Source of the DNA: Muribaculaceae bacterium
GTDB lineage: Bacteria; Bacteroidota; Bacteroidia; Bacteroidales; Muribaculaceae
Length of the DNA: 64,000 bases
Assembly (NCBI GenBank): GCA_017621055.1
Contig: JAGATX010000028.1
Coordinates: forward strand, 44,410 to 108,409
Reading direction: 5' to 3'
Under the pieces are notes generated by a model. It saw only the letters and a program-made list of their open reading frames with translations. It searched no databases and was not told the origin of the DNA. The position numbers and the translations under genes are program-made. Shown in pieces: positions 53,118-61,555 of this stretch (position 1 is the stretch's first letter; each line of letters begins with the position of its first letter).

Positions 53118-54208
53118 GTCATTAGGTCGCGTATCACGCTGTCGGTCAGGAGCCATTTGTTTTCTGGAATGAACAGCCGCGAACCGGCGCGGCACAGCGA
53201 GCCGTCGGCGAGGCGTGGCAGGGCACGGCTTTCCAGGGCAGCAGCGTCGGCAGGCGCCAGAACCGTCAGGTCGAGTCCTTCGGTACGGCGCAGCGACACC
53301 ATTATGATGTCGTCGAGCATCTCGTCGGCTGTCTCGGGGTCGTCGGTGAGGGTGTCGGCCGGCGATGCTATGTATCCCCTCAGGTCCGGCTCCTGATAGC
53401 GGCGTCGGCCATCGGCACCGAGGCTGTGAGCTCCCGGCCCCAGGCCCAGATATGGTGTGCCGGTCCAGTAGGCGGAGTTATGGCGCGAGCGCCGCCCGGG
53501 GAGGGCGAAATTCGAGATCTCATAGTGTTCCATTGCGGCGTCGGCGGCGGTGCGGCATAGGTCGGCGTACATCTGTGTTATGGTGTCGTCGTCGGCTTCG
53601 GCGCACTCGCCCCTTTTACGGCGCAGGTCCATGAGCGTACCGGGTTCGTAGCTGAGAATGTAGGCCGAGAGGTGCTCGATGCCGGCATCCAGCAGGCTGC
53701 ACAGGCTGTCGGCGAAGGCCGCCGGTGTCTGGGCGGGGAGGCCGTATATGAGGTCGGCCGAAATGTTGTCGAAGCCGGCGCGGCGCAGCGTGGCAAGGGC
53801 GGCGAGGGCATCGGCGGCACTATGGCGCCGCCGCAGATAGCGCAGGGCGTCGTCGTCAAGGCTCTGCACGCCCATGCTCACCCTGTTGAAGCCGGCACGG
53901 CGCCAGGCGCGGGCGTTTGCGGCCGTCACGTCCTCGGGGTTGACTTCTATTGTGGCCTCGACGGTGTCGGCGGTGATAGTCATGGCCGCCAGAGCTGTCA
54001 GCATGTCGGGCGGGAGCATCGACGGCGTGCCGCCGCCGAAGTAAACGGTCTCTACCGGCAGGTCGGCGAGTTCATGGCGCCGCTGAGCATATTCACTTCG
54101 CAAAGCGGCGGCGTAATCGCCTGATTTGTCAGGACGTGCCAGCGAGTAGAAATCGCAGTAAGCGCATTTGCAGCGGCAGAACGGAACGTGAACATATATG
54201 CCGGCCAT
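53114..54208 (-). CDS. hemW: Radical SAM heme chaperone HemW-like protein
   Basis: A 364-residue radical SAM protein of the HemN/HemW family. The Fe-S motif CxxxCxxC is in VPFCRCKCAYCDFYS. ETVYFGGGTPSMLP and SADLIYGLPAQTPAAF are family blocks, as is HYEISNFALPGRRSRHNSAYW. The HemN-specific N-terminal region is absent, which together with the length (HemW about 370-380) favours the heme chaperone over coproporphyrinogen dehydrogenase. It follows the AddB-like gene by 3 bp and overlaps the methyltransferase gene by 4 bp. Confidence 0.93.
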   Translation of the reverse strand: MAGIYVHVPFCRCKCAYCDFYSLARPDKSGDYAAALRSEYAQRRHELADLPVETVYFGGGTPSMLPPDMLTALAAMTITADTVEATIEVNPEDVTAANARAWRRAGFNRVSMGVQSLDDDALRYLRRRHSAADALAALATLRRAGFDNISADLIYGLPAQTPAAFADSLCSLLDAGIEHLSAYILSYEPGTLMDLRRKRGECAEADDDTITQMYADLCRTAADAAMEHYEISNFALPGRRSRHNSAYWTGTPYLGLGPGAHSLGADGRRRYQEPDLRGYIASPADTLTDDPETADEMLDDIIMVSLRRTEGLDLTVLAPADAAALESRALPRLADGSLCRAGSRLFIPENKWLLTDSVIRDLMT

Positions 54209-54211
54209 AGC

Positions 54212-57200
54212 TCAGAAGTCGGATGCCGGCATGCGGCCGCACATCTGCTTGAATTTGCAGAATGTGCACTCCTTGTCCGAGGCCGGCTGGTTAAACGGTT
54301 CGGCGGGGTCGAAAATCTCTTCGACGAGTGCGCGCAACTTAGGACCGAATTCGGCGGCGACAGCGTCATCGTAGCAACCGATGGGGCTGCCGCCGATCTT
54401 CAGCGGTTCAATCGTCGGGTCGGCCAGCAGGCGCGCCGAGCGGTGGATATACGGCACTATCTTTGCGTCGGCGTTCTCGATGTCAAGATAGGTCTGGCAA
54501 TAGGCAAGCAGCTGGAACATGCCGTTTGTGCGGTAGTCAGCGCTGAAAAGGGTGTCGTAGTTTGGAGCTGCGATCTCGTCGGTGCCGCTTTTGAAATCGA
54601 TGAAGCGAAGTCTGCCGTCGCAGGTGCGGTCCACCCGATCGATGCTCATTGTCCAGTATACTGTCAGATTCTCGGAAACTTTCCAAGGTTTGCGCACCTT
54701 CATCTCGTTGTGCAGGAAAGAGAAGCCGGCGCCGTCGGCACAATATGCGGCGGCTTCGGCCCGCAGGTCGGCGCGCACCAGGTCGGAATATGTCTTCCAT
54801 GCAAAAACGGCCTCCTTGGGTAGGCGCGAGCGGTCATCGCGGTAACTTTGGTAACGACCGTTCTCATCCAGAAGCACATCGAGTACGGTATCCTCCACCG
54901 CCGTGTTGTCGGGGTCGAGGAAGGCGGCGAGCATAGGCGCCGTGATTGTTTTGCCGCGCAGGCTCTCGAACAGACGCTGTATCGACTCGTGGATGAGCGT
55001 ACCCTGCTCGGCGGCAGTGAGGTAATCCACCATCTCGTCGTTTCCGCGCATGCCGTGGACGTATTTGAGGTAGAACGCCAGCGGGCACTTCTTGTATTCC
55101 TTCAGCGCCGTGGCCGACAGGAACGCCTCGCCTCGACGGAACTTGTCGAGGTGTCGTATCACCTCGGGGGTCTTGCTGACGCATATCTCGCGCATTGATG
55201 GCGAGCTGCCGTTCATCGCCACGTTTATGCGCCGCACCTCCACACCCTCCGAGAGGTACTGCAACCGGGAGATGTAGCGCGACATCTCGCCGCCACCAAG
55301 ACCCACCACGCGCGAGTCGTAGAGCAGGGCAATGTTCTTTGCGCGCGACAGCAGGCGGAAAAAGCAGTAGGCATACGTGGCCTCTATGCTGTCGAGGTCC
55401 GGCAGCTCGTAAGCGGCCCGCAGGCTTGCGGGAATCATGGTGCGCGAGTATTGGCGGCGGGGATATGTGCCTTCGTTCATCGACAGGATGATGACGTTGT
55501 CGAAGTCGAGGGCGCGCGTTTCCAGCACACCGAGCACCTGAAGGCCGTAGAGAGGATTGCCCTCCACAGGAATGGTCTCGCGTGAGAGCACACGCTGGAA
55601 CATCATCAGGAACGTGCGGTCAGTGAACGATATACCGAGGTCGGAGGCGCAGTCGGCGATGGCGTTTGTCTGGCGGCGGAAGTTTTCCAGTAACCTTGCC
55701 TCGAAAACCTCCTGATGCCTTGCGCCCGGTGCCGCATCGGCGTGCGCCACGGCTGTTATGCCGGCGCTGAGCCAGTCGATGAGCCCGAGCAGATAGTCGC
55801 GGGTCTGCGCTACAGTGCCGCTTCCGCCGCCGGTGCTCCGGAACACGTTGGCGAGGCCGGCGCTGAACTCCGTTATCTCGTCGGCATCTATGTTGTACAG
55901 TTTTTTGTCGGCAATGCGGTCGAGCACGGCCTCTGCGGCGGCGTTGTCGATTGCACGCATATAAGGGTGGTTGAGCACGGCGGCCACATCCTCGTAAAAG
56001 AAATGCAGTTTACCCCGCAGACGGCGCGACCGTAGCTGCATGCTCACTATGGCCTGCAGAAAACCGGCAAAATTTGTGGCGCGGAAAGGAAGACCGGTGG
56101 AAACATTGATTTTATCGAACCATTCGGGAAGCGAGAACATCAGCGGCAACAGCAGGCCGGCATCGGGCACCACCACGGCGGTGTTCATTGCCGAGGGGTC
56201 GATGATTTTGCCCTCGGTTATCCATTTTTCGAGGATGCTGCCGGCAAATTTTGCCTGACCGACGTTCGAGGGGACGGCATATACCTCCACCGGAGCCTGA
56301 ATGAGGGTGTCGGCGCCGGGATAGTCGTAATCGTCGGGCATGGGGAACTCGCGGGCGAGTTTGCGCAGGCGTGCCACGGCGGCGTCGCTGTCGGCGCCGG
56401 AGGCAACGTAGCCGGCGGGAATGTCCCAGAAGAAGGAGGCGCGGCCCCGGCGCCTGACGCTGTGGAACACCGCCAGTTCGGCGGCGCACAGATCGTTGAA
56501 GCCTACAAAGACATAGTGGGCGTCGGGGTCGTCGGTATAGAAAATCTCGTCGGCGCTCACAGCGGCGGCGCTACGCAGTGCCGAACCCTCGCTGCTGCAC
56601 TCGGCGGCAGCAAGCGATGTGTGGAATGCCTTGTAGATATCGCCCAGAATCTGCCACAGGAACACGAACCGTCCCTTCAGGCCTTCAGGGGCGCCGGCAT
56701 CGGCAAGATGAAGCCAGAAACTGTCCTCGCCGTAGTCGGCGGTGAGGCGCGACTCGCCGAATACTCTGTGAACGAGTTCCTTGACTTCCGGCTCGAGATA
56801 GTCGGACTGTATGTCCTTGACGTCGCGGAGGTTCTTGAACAGTTTTTCGGCATCGACCAGCGAACGGTCGATTTCGTCGAAGTCGGCAAGCATCATGTCG
56901 CCCCAGAACACGAAGGAGTCGAACTCCCGGATGGCCTTGCGGCGCCCGCGTGCGGTCATGACGGTGCGGTAGGCGTCGTAAAGCATGAAAATCAGCCGTA
57001 TGTGCGGTGCCTGCGGGCGGCCGGCCATGCGGTCGGTGAGTGAGCGGAGGGTCATCAGCCGCGGCAGGCGTCCGGTGCGTGTCATCAGGCGCGTGACATA
57101 TCGCTTGAGGAAAACGGCGCTGCGCTTGTTGGGCGTGACATACACCACATTGTGGTGCGCGGGGCGCCCCGCGCCGCCCTCGGCATAGTAGCGGGCCACG

Positions 57201-57226
57201 CTCTGCAGAAAGTTGTCCTCAGCCAT
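54212..57226 (-). CDS. AddB-like PD-(D/E)XK nuclease/inactive helicase
   Basis: A 1,004-residue protein of the AddB/RecB-nuclease type. The N-terminal part resembles a helicase scaffold (VVYVTPNKRSAVFLKRYVTR) with no clear Walker A. The C-terminal nuclease has LSATALKEYKKCPLAFYLKY and the PD-(D/E)XK core (LRFIDFKSGTDEI). KECTFCKFKQMCGRM at the very end, with the earlier Cys, gives the four-Cys Fe-S staple of AddB nucleases. Such proteins pair with an AddA-type helicase-nuclease for double-strand break resection. No AddA gene is in the window; the partner may be elsewhere. Its start overlaps holB by 8 bp. Confidence 0.85.
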   Translation of the reverse strand: MAEDNFLQSVARYYAEGGAGRPAHHNVVYVTPNKRSAVFLKRYVTRLMTRTGRLPRLMTLRSLTDRMAGRPQAPHIRLIFMLYDAYRTVMTARGRRKAIREFDSFVFWGDMMLADFDEIDRSLVDAEKLFKNLRDVKDIQSDYLEPEVKELVHRVFGESRLTADYGEDSFWLHLADAGAPEGLKGRFVFLWQILGDIYKAFHTSLAAAECSSEGSALRSAAAVSADEIFYTDDPDAHYVFVGFNDLCAAELAVFHSVRRRGRASFFWDIPAGYVASGADSDAAVARLRKLAREFPMPDDYDYPGADTLIQAPVEVYAVPSNVGQAKFAGSILEKWITEGKIIDPSAMNTAVVVPDAGLLLPLMFSLPEWFDKINVSTGLPFRATNFAGFLQAIVSMQLRSRRLRGKLHFFYEDVAAVLNHPYMRAIDNAAAEAVLDRIADKKLYNIDADEITEFSAGLANVFRSTGGGSGTVAQTRDYLLGLIDWLSAGITAVAHADAAPGARHQEVFEARLLENFRRQTNAIADCASDLGISFTDRTFLMMFQRVLSRETIPVEGNPLYGLQVLGVLETRALDFDNVIILSMNEGTYPRRQYSRTMIPASLRAAYELPDLDSIEATYAYCFFRLLSRAKNIALLYDSRVVGLGGGEMSRYISRLQYLSEGVEVRRINVAMNGSSPSMREICVSKTPEVIRHLDKFRRGEAFLSATALKEYKKCPLAFYLKYVHGMRGNDEMVDYLTAAEQGTLIHESIQRLFESLRGKTITAPMLAAFLDPDNTAVEDTVLDVLLDENGRYQSYRDDRSRLPKEAVFAWKTYSDLVRADLRAEAAAYCADGAGFSFLHNEMKVRKPWKVSENLTVYWTMSIDRVDRTCDGRLRFIDFKSGTDEIAAPNYDTLFSADYRTNGMFQLLAYCQTYLDIENADAKIVPYIHRSARLLADPTIEPLKIGGSPIGCYDDAVAAEFGPKLRALVEEIFDPAEPFNQPASDKECTFCKFKQMCGRMPASDF

Positions 57227-58343
57227 TTCTACGGAGCAGGATGATGGTGCGCACGGCAAGGTCGAAGAATACTATTTTGGCGTTTGCGTTGCCGGCGATG
57301 TCGATGCGGGCGGCGTCGAAGAGGGCGATGAGATCCTCGACGTTCTTTTCGTTGATGAACGGGAAGAAGCGGATAAGGAAAGCACGCTCGGCGCTGTTGA
57401 GGGTGAGCAGCCGCTCGTCGGCGAGGTGCATCAGGAAACTCTCGCGCAGCAGGCGTGTGGCATAGTCGATGAACCCCATGGCGGGCTCGCGGCCGAGGTC
57501 GGCCACGGCAAGGCTCCATTTTCTCAGGTCTGCCACGCGCCGTCCGTAGGCGTTGCGCATCAGGGTGGTGAAAAGGTCGAGCAGACGCAGGCGCTCGTCG
57601 GTGCACATTGCCAGACGCAATGCCTCGTTTACGTTGCCGGCGGCTATGCGCGCGGCATCGGCGGCCGTCGTGGCGTCGATGCCCCCGGCGGTGAGGATGG
57701 CGGCGGTCTCGGTGTCGCTGTAGCGGCTTACCGTCACGCGCTGCACGCGCGAGTAGATGGTGGGGAGTATCCGCCGGGGAGAGTTGCTCACCATGATGAA
57801 CACTGTGTCGGCGAAAGCTTCCTCCACGAGTTTGAGGAGTTTGTTTGCCGTGGCTTCCTGCAGGCGTTCGGGCAACCACATCAGCACGGTCTTGAACTTC
57901 GAGCCGCGGGTCTTGAAGGTGAGGCGCCGCAGCAGCTCGTTGCCCTCCTCGACATATATCAGTGGCTGACCGTTGATGTTGTCCATGGCTTCGAGCCATC
58001 GGTCGAAGTCCATGTATGGGTATTTGGTGATGAAGTCCTTGAAATCGTCGAGATAGTCGTCGCTCAGCGCCGGTTTTCCGCTGCGTTTGAGCACCGGAAA
58101 ACTGTAGATGGTATCAAGGTGTCCGAACGAGTCGGCCTGTCGGCACGCCGGGCAGCATCCGCAGCTGTCGCCGTCGTGGCGGTCGGCGCAGTGGATATAC
58201 GATGCGAAGGCGCGGGCGAGCATGAACTTGCCGGCGCCCGCGGGACCCTCCAGAAGCAGGGCGTGGGGTATGCGGCCGCTGTCGGCCATTTCGCGCAGGC
58301 GGCGCTTTGCGTCGTCGTGGCCGGGGATGTCGGAGAATTTCAT
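57219..58343 (-). CDS. holB: DNA polymerase III delta-prime subunit
   Basis: A 374-residue clamp-loader AAA+ protein. It begins with DIPGHDDAKRRLREMADSGR and IPHALLLEGPAGAGKFML, a P-loop with Phe after the Lys, as suits the non-hydrolysing delta-prime subunit. The zinc module is CGCCPACRQADSFGH. TVLMWLPERLQEATANKLLKL and VFIMVSNSPRRILPTIYSR carry the sensor and SRC-like region (here YSR). The C-terminal domain is the clamp-loader collar. Its start is in an ATGA overlap with mlaF, so the subunit is translated from an operon led by a lipid transporter. Confidence 0.92.
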   Translation of the reverse strand: MKFSDIPGHDDAKRRLREMADSGRIPHALLLEGPAGAGKFMLARAFASYIHCADRHDGDSCGCCPACRQADSFGHLDTIYSFPVLKRSGKPALSDDYLDDFKDFITKYPYMDFDRWLEAMDNINGQPLIYVEEGNELLRRLTFKTRGSKFKTVLMWLPERLQEATANKLLKLVEEAFADTVFIMVSNSPRRILPTIYSRVQRVTVSRYSDTETAAILTAGGIDATTAADAARIAAGNVNEALRLAMCTDERLRLLDLFTTLMRNAYGRRVADLRKWSLAVADLGREPAMGFIDYATRLLRESFLMHLADERLLTLNSAERAFLIRFFPFINEKNVEDLIALFDAARIDIAGNANAKIVFFDLAVRTIILLRRNG

Positions 58344-59131
58344 CGGGCGTCGCGGGGTGGTACTGTCGTTTCGTGCGAGGCCACATACTCGCGCACCTGC
58401 TGGAACAGGCGCGTGGCGAAGACAAAGTCGTTGAGGGCCTTGTTGCCGGTGTTGTAGATTTTGCTCATGTCGCCCACCCACTCGCGGTATCCTTTGTTGA
58501 TGAAGATAATGTTCTCGCCGATGCCGAGCACGCTGTTCATATCGTGGGTGTTTATCACTGTGGTTATGCCGTACTCGTGGGTGATGTCGCTGAGCAATTC
58601 GTCGATGAGTATTGATGTGCGCGGGTCAAGACCCGAGTTGGGTTCGTCGCAGAACAGATACTTGGGGTTGAGGGCTATGGCGCGGGCGATGGCCACGCGT
58701 TTCTGCATGCCGCCCGAAATCTCCGACGGGTATTTGCTTTCGGCGCCGGTGAGGTTCACCCTCTCCAGGCAGAACATGGCGCGCTTCTTCATGTCGGCGT
58801 AGCGCTGATTGGTGAACATGGTGAGAGGGAACATCACGTTGCCGAGCACCGTCTCCGAGTCGAAGAGCGCCGACCCCTGGAAAAGCATGCCTATTTCCTT
58901 GCGCAGATTGCGGATTTCGGTGCGCCCCATGTCGGGAAGGTTGCGCCCGTCGAAGAGTATCTCTCCCGAGTCGGGGCGCAGCAGGCCCACAAGGCTCTTC
59001 ATGAGCACCGTTTTGCCGGAGCCGCTCTGCCCGATGATGAGATTGGTCTTGCCGGTGTAGAACGTAGCCGAGAGGTCGTGGAGTACCGTACGGCCGTCGA
59101 ACGACTTTATTAAATTCTTGACTTCTATCAT
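58340..59131 (-). CDS. mlaF: Phospholipid/organic solvent-tolerance ABC ATPase (MlaF-like)
   Basis: A 263-residue ABC ATPase. Walker A is LIIGQSGSGKTVLMKSL, the signature SEISGGMQKRVAIARAI and Walker B YLFCDEPNSGLDPR; the switch His is INTHDMNSV. The GGMQKR signature and LFQGSALFDSETV block are characteristic of MlaF/Ttg2A. It powers lipid movement between inner and outer membrane with the MlaE permease encoded just upstream (ATGA overlap). The MCE-domain MlaD usually encoded next to these is not present here. Confidence 0.94.
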   Translation of the reverse strand: MIEVKNLIKSFDGRTVLHDLSATFYTGKTNLIIGQSGSGKTVLMKSLVGLLRPDSGEILFDGRNLPDMGRTEIRNLRKEIGMLFQGSALFDSETVLGNVMFPLTMFTNQRYADMKKRAMFCLERVNLTGAESKYPSEISGGMQKRVAIARAIALNPKYLFCDEPNSGLDPRTSILIDELLSDITHEYGITTVINTHDMNSVLGIGENIIFINKGYREWVGDMSKIYNTGNKALNDFVFATRLFQQVREYVASHETTVPPRDAR

Positions 59132-59877
59132 TGTAGCAGGAGCTTGGTGAGGATAACGTCGAAAAGAAGAATGAAAATGCTGCTGCTCACCACACCGTCG
59201 GTGCTCGCTTTGCCGACCTCGAGGGCGCCGCCGTGAACGTAATATCCGTAGAAACTGGCCGTGGAGGTGATGATGAAGGCAAAGACGAGGCTCTTGATGA
59301 GGCCGTACCATACGTACCACTCGGTAAAGAGAGCCTGCAGGCCGTAGAGATAGCGGCTCACCGGTATGAGGTCGGTGAACGCCGCCACGCCGTAGCCGCC
59401 GATAAAGGCAGTGCCTATGCACAGTACCACCAGCACAGGCATGAACAGAACAAAGCCCGTTATCTTGGGGAGAACCAGATAGTTGGCCGAGTTTATGCCC
59501 ATGATGTCGAGGGCGTCGATCTGCTCGGTGACTCGCATGGTGCCTATTTCCGAGGCTATATTGGAGCCTACCTTGCCCGCCAGGATGAGGCATAGTATGG
59601 AGTTGGAAAATTCGAGCAGCACAATGTCGCGGGTGGCCAGGCCCACGGAGTAGGCCGGTATCAGCGGCGAGTTGATGTTGAGCTGCATCTGTATGGTGAT
59701 CACCGCGCCGATAAACACCGAAATGATGAGCACCAGAGGAATGGAGTCCATGCCGAGTTTCACGATTTCGGTGACGGTGCGCCGAAGGTATACGCCCCAG
59801 CGGTCCGGAACGCTGAAAACATTGCGCATAAACAGGCAGTAACGCCCGAAAGTGGCTAAGGATGTTGTTATTATCAT
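59128..59877 (-). CDS. mlaE: MlaE-family ABC permease
   Basis: A 249-residue MlaE permease with five or six hydrophobic segments. Family blocks are SIPLVLIISVFIGAVITIQM, VLLEFSNSILCLILAGKVGS, NIASEIGTMRVTEQIDALDI and MGINSANYLVLPK. The Glu-rich MRVTEQIDAL loop is the family hallmark. It heads the operon mlaE-mlaF-holB-addB-like-hemW-methyltransferase. The ATG at 59877 is chosen because upstream in-frame codons would overlap the promoter at 59932-59963. Confidence 0.93.
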   Translation of the reverse strand: MIITTSLATFGRYCLFMRNVFSVPDRWGVYLRRTVTEIVKLGMDSIPLVLIISVFIGAVITIQMQLNINSPLIPAYSVGLATRDIVLLEFSNSILCLILAGKVGSNIASEIGTMRVTEQIDALDIMGINSANYLVLPKITGFVLFMPVLVVLCIGTAFIGGYGVAAFTDLIPVSRYLYGLQALFTEWYVWYGLIKSLVFAFIITSTASFYGYYVHGGALEVGKASTDGVVSSSIFILLFDVILTKLLLQ

Positions 59878-59931
59878 GACAAAAATTTGCAAAGGAAGAG
59901 GGCGGGGCGCCGGTGTGCGCCCGCCACGTTG

Positions 59932-59963
59932 CAAATTTAGCGTTTTTTTCGTTTACCGCCAAC
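59932..59963 (-). promoter_or_regulatory. Probable promoter of the mlaE operon
   Basis: A perfect minus-strand TAAATTTG (59939-59932) has a partial -33 box (TTGG, 59962-59959) at 19-bp spacing. The start point would lie near 59928, about 50 nt before the ATG. Confidence 0.55.
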
Positions 59964-60018
59964 CCTATTTCCCCACAAGGCCACTTTTTGCGAACTTCGG
60001 GCGATTGCACGTCATTCT

Positions 60019-60050
60019 TTTGCGGGGATGAAAAAAAATTAGTAATTTCG
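60019..60050 (+). promoter_or_regulatory. Promoter of udk
   Basis: TTTG (60019-60022) and TAATTTCG (60043-60050) are 20 bp apart; the -7 box has one mismatch. It excludes the upstream in-frame starts and supports the ATG at 60081. Confidence 0.65.
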
Positions 60051-60080
60051 CCGTCGATAACCCAAAAAACACAGCATCCG

Positions 60081-60734
60081 ATGTTAGTAATAGGCATAGC
60101 CGGCGGCACAGGCTCCGGCAAGACTACCGTGGTAAACAAGATTATCAACAGTCTGCCTGCCGGCGAAGTTGCCGTCATGCCCCAGGACTCCTATTATAAG
60201 GATTCCAGCCACATACCGCCGGAGGACCGTTCGAAAATCAATTTCGATGAGCCGGCAGCCATAGAGTGGCCACTGCTGGTGGATCACCTGGAGCGGCTGC
60301 GCAGGGGCGAGACTATCGAGATGCCCACATACTCATACCTTACCTGCACGCGCCAGCCCGAGACGGTGACCGTCCGCCCCTCCGATGTGGTTATCGTGGA
60401 GGGCATCCTTGTGCTCACCGACCCTACACTGCGCAGTATGCTCGATATCAAGGTATTTGTCGACGCCGACCCCGACGACCGCCTTATCCGCGTCATCGCC
60501 CGTGACTGCATAGAACGCGGCCGAACCCCCGAGATTGTAATCAACCGCTATCAGGATGTGCTCAAACCCATGCATTGCCAGTATATAGAGCCTTCCAAGC
60601 GATATGCCGACCTTATAGTGCCGCAGGGTGGCAGCAATACCGTGGCAATCAATCTCCTCACCGATTATATAGAGAGCCGTCTGCACCGCGGCGCCGGCCG
60701 CTGCGTGGCAATGCCCGGAACGATATGCAGCTGA
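60081..60734 (+). CDS. udk: Uridine kinase
   Basis: A 217-residue P-loop kinase phosphorylating uridine and cytidine in pyrimidine salvage. It starts LVIGIAGGTGSGKTTVVNKI. MPQDSYYKDSSHIPP, NFDEPAAIEWPLLVDHLERL, VVIVEGILVLTDPTLR and ARDCIERGRTPEIVINRY follow in family order. The length is typical. It shares one base with the next gene's start (TGATG), so the two are coupled. Confidence 0.93.
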   Translation: MLVIGIAGGTGSGKTTVVNKIINSLPAGEVAVMPQDSYYKDSSHIPPEDRSKINFDEPAAIEWPLLVDHLERLRRGETIEMPTYSYLTCTRQPETVTVRPSDVVIVEGILVLTDPTLRSMLDIKVFVDADPDDRLIRVIARDCIERGRTPEIVINRYQDVLKPMHCQYIEPSKRYADLIVPQGGSNTVAINLLTDYIESRLHRGAGRCVAMPGTICS

Positions 60735-61555
60735 TGGACAACGAACAGCCCAAGGAAGCGGCGCTCGAGCAGACGGCCGAACAGAGGGCACCCGAGAAGA
60801 ACGGCACCATCGAGCTGCGCACCGACAATCTCGTCAAGAAATACGGCAAGCGCACCGTGGCCAACCACGTGACAATCAATGTGCGACAGGGCGAGATAGT
60901 GGGCCTCCTCGGCCCCAACGGCGCAGGAAAGACCACCACATTCTATATGACCGTCGGGCTGATACAGCCCAACGAGGGCCGCATTTTCCTCGACTCGCTC
61001 GATATCACCAAATACCCCGTGTACAAACGCGCCCAGAACGGCATCGGTTACCTTGCCCAGGAAGCCTCGGTATTCCGTAAACTCAGCGTTGAGGACAACA
61101 TCCGCGCCGTACTCCAGATGACCAAACTGACAAAGGAGGAACAGCGCGACAAGCTCGAGAGCCTCATCGCCGAATTCCGTCTGCAGAAAGTGCGCAAAAA
61201 TCTGGGTGACCAGCTCTCCGGCGGCGAACGCCGCCGCACCGAGATAGCCCGTTGTCTGGCAATCGACCCCAAGTTCATAATGCTCGACGAACCCTTCGCC
61301 GGCGTGGACCCCATAGCCGTGGAGGACATACAGACCATTGTCTATAAGCTCAAGGACAAGAATATAGGCATCCTCATCACCGACCATAACGCCCAGGAGA
61401 CGCTCCGTATCACTGACCGTGCGTACCTCCTGTTCGAAGGACGCATACTCTTCCAGGGCACCTCGGAAGAGCTTGCAGAAAATCCGATAGTGCGCGAAAA
61501 ATACCTCGGTCGCGATTTCGTGTTCTACCGCAAGCGCCTCGACGCTACCGATTAG
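60734..61555 (+). CDS. lptB: LPS export ABC ATPase LptB
   Basis: A 273-residue ABC ATPase driving lipopolysaccharide extraction from the inner membrane with LptF/G. Walker A is GLLGPNGAGKTTTFYM, the Q-loop region GIGYLAQEASVFRKLSVEDN, the signature LSGGERRRTEIARCLA and Walker B FIMLDEPFAGVDPIAVEDIQ; GILITDHNAQETL carries the switch His. These are LptB hallmarks. A 28-residue charged N-terminal extension (MDNEQPKEAALEQTAEQ) precedes the domain. The ATG at 60734 overlaps the udk stop; an ATG nine bases earlier is also possible. Its 3' end overlaps the convergent GH25 gene by 11 bp. Confidence 0.95.
   Translation: MDNEQPKEAALEQTAEQRAPEKNGTIELRTDNLVKKYGKRTVANHVTINVRQGEIVGLLGPNGAGKTTTFYMTVGLIQPNEGRIFLDSLDITKYPVYKRAQNGIGYLAQEASVFRKLSVEDNIRAVLQMTKLTKEEQRDKLESLIAEFRLQKVRKNLGDQLSGGERRRTEIARCLAIDPKFIMLDEPFAGVDPIAVEDIQTIVYKLKDKNIGILITDHNAQETLRITDRAYLLFEGRILFQGTSEELAENPIVREKYLGRDFVFYRKRLDATD

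Noticed and set aside
58340-60178. A 612-codon minus-strand frame spanning mlaF and beyond
   Set aside because: Only its last 263 codons encode MlaF. The N-terminal part is an out-of-frame reading of mlaE and the upstream intergenic DNA, with no protein-like composition. The ATG overlapping the mlaE stop is the real start.
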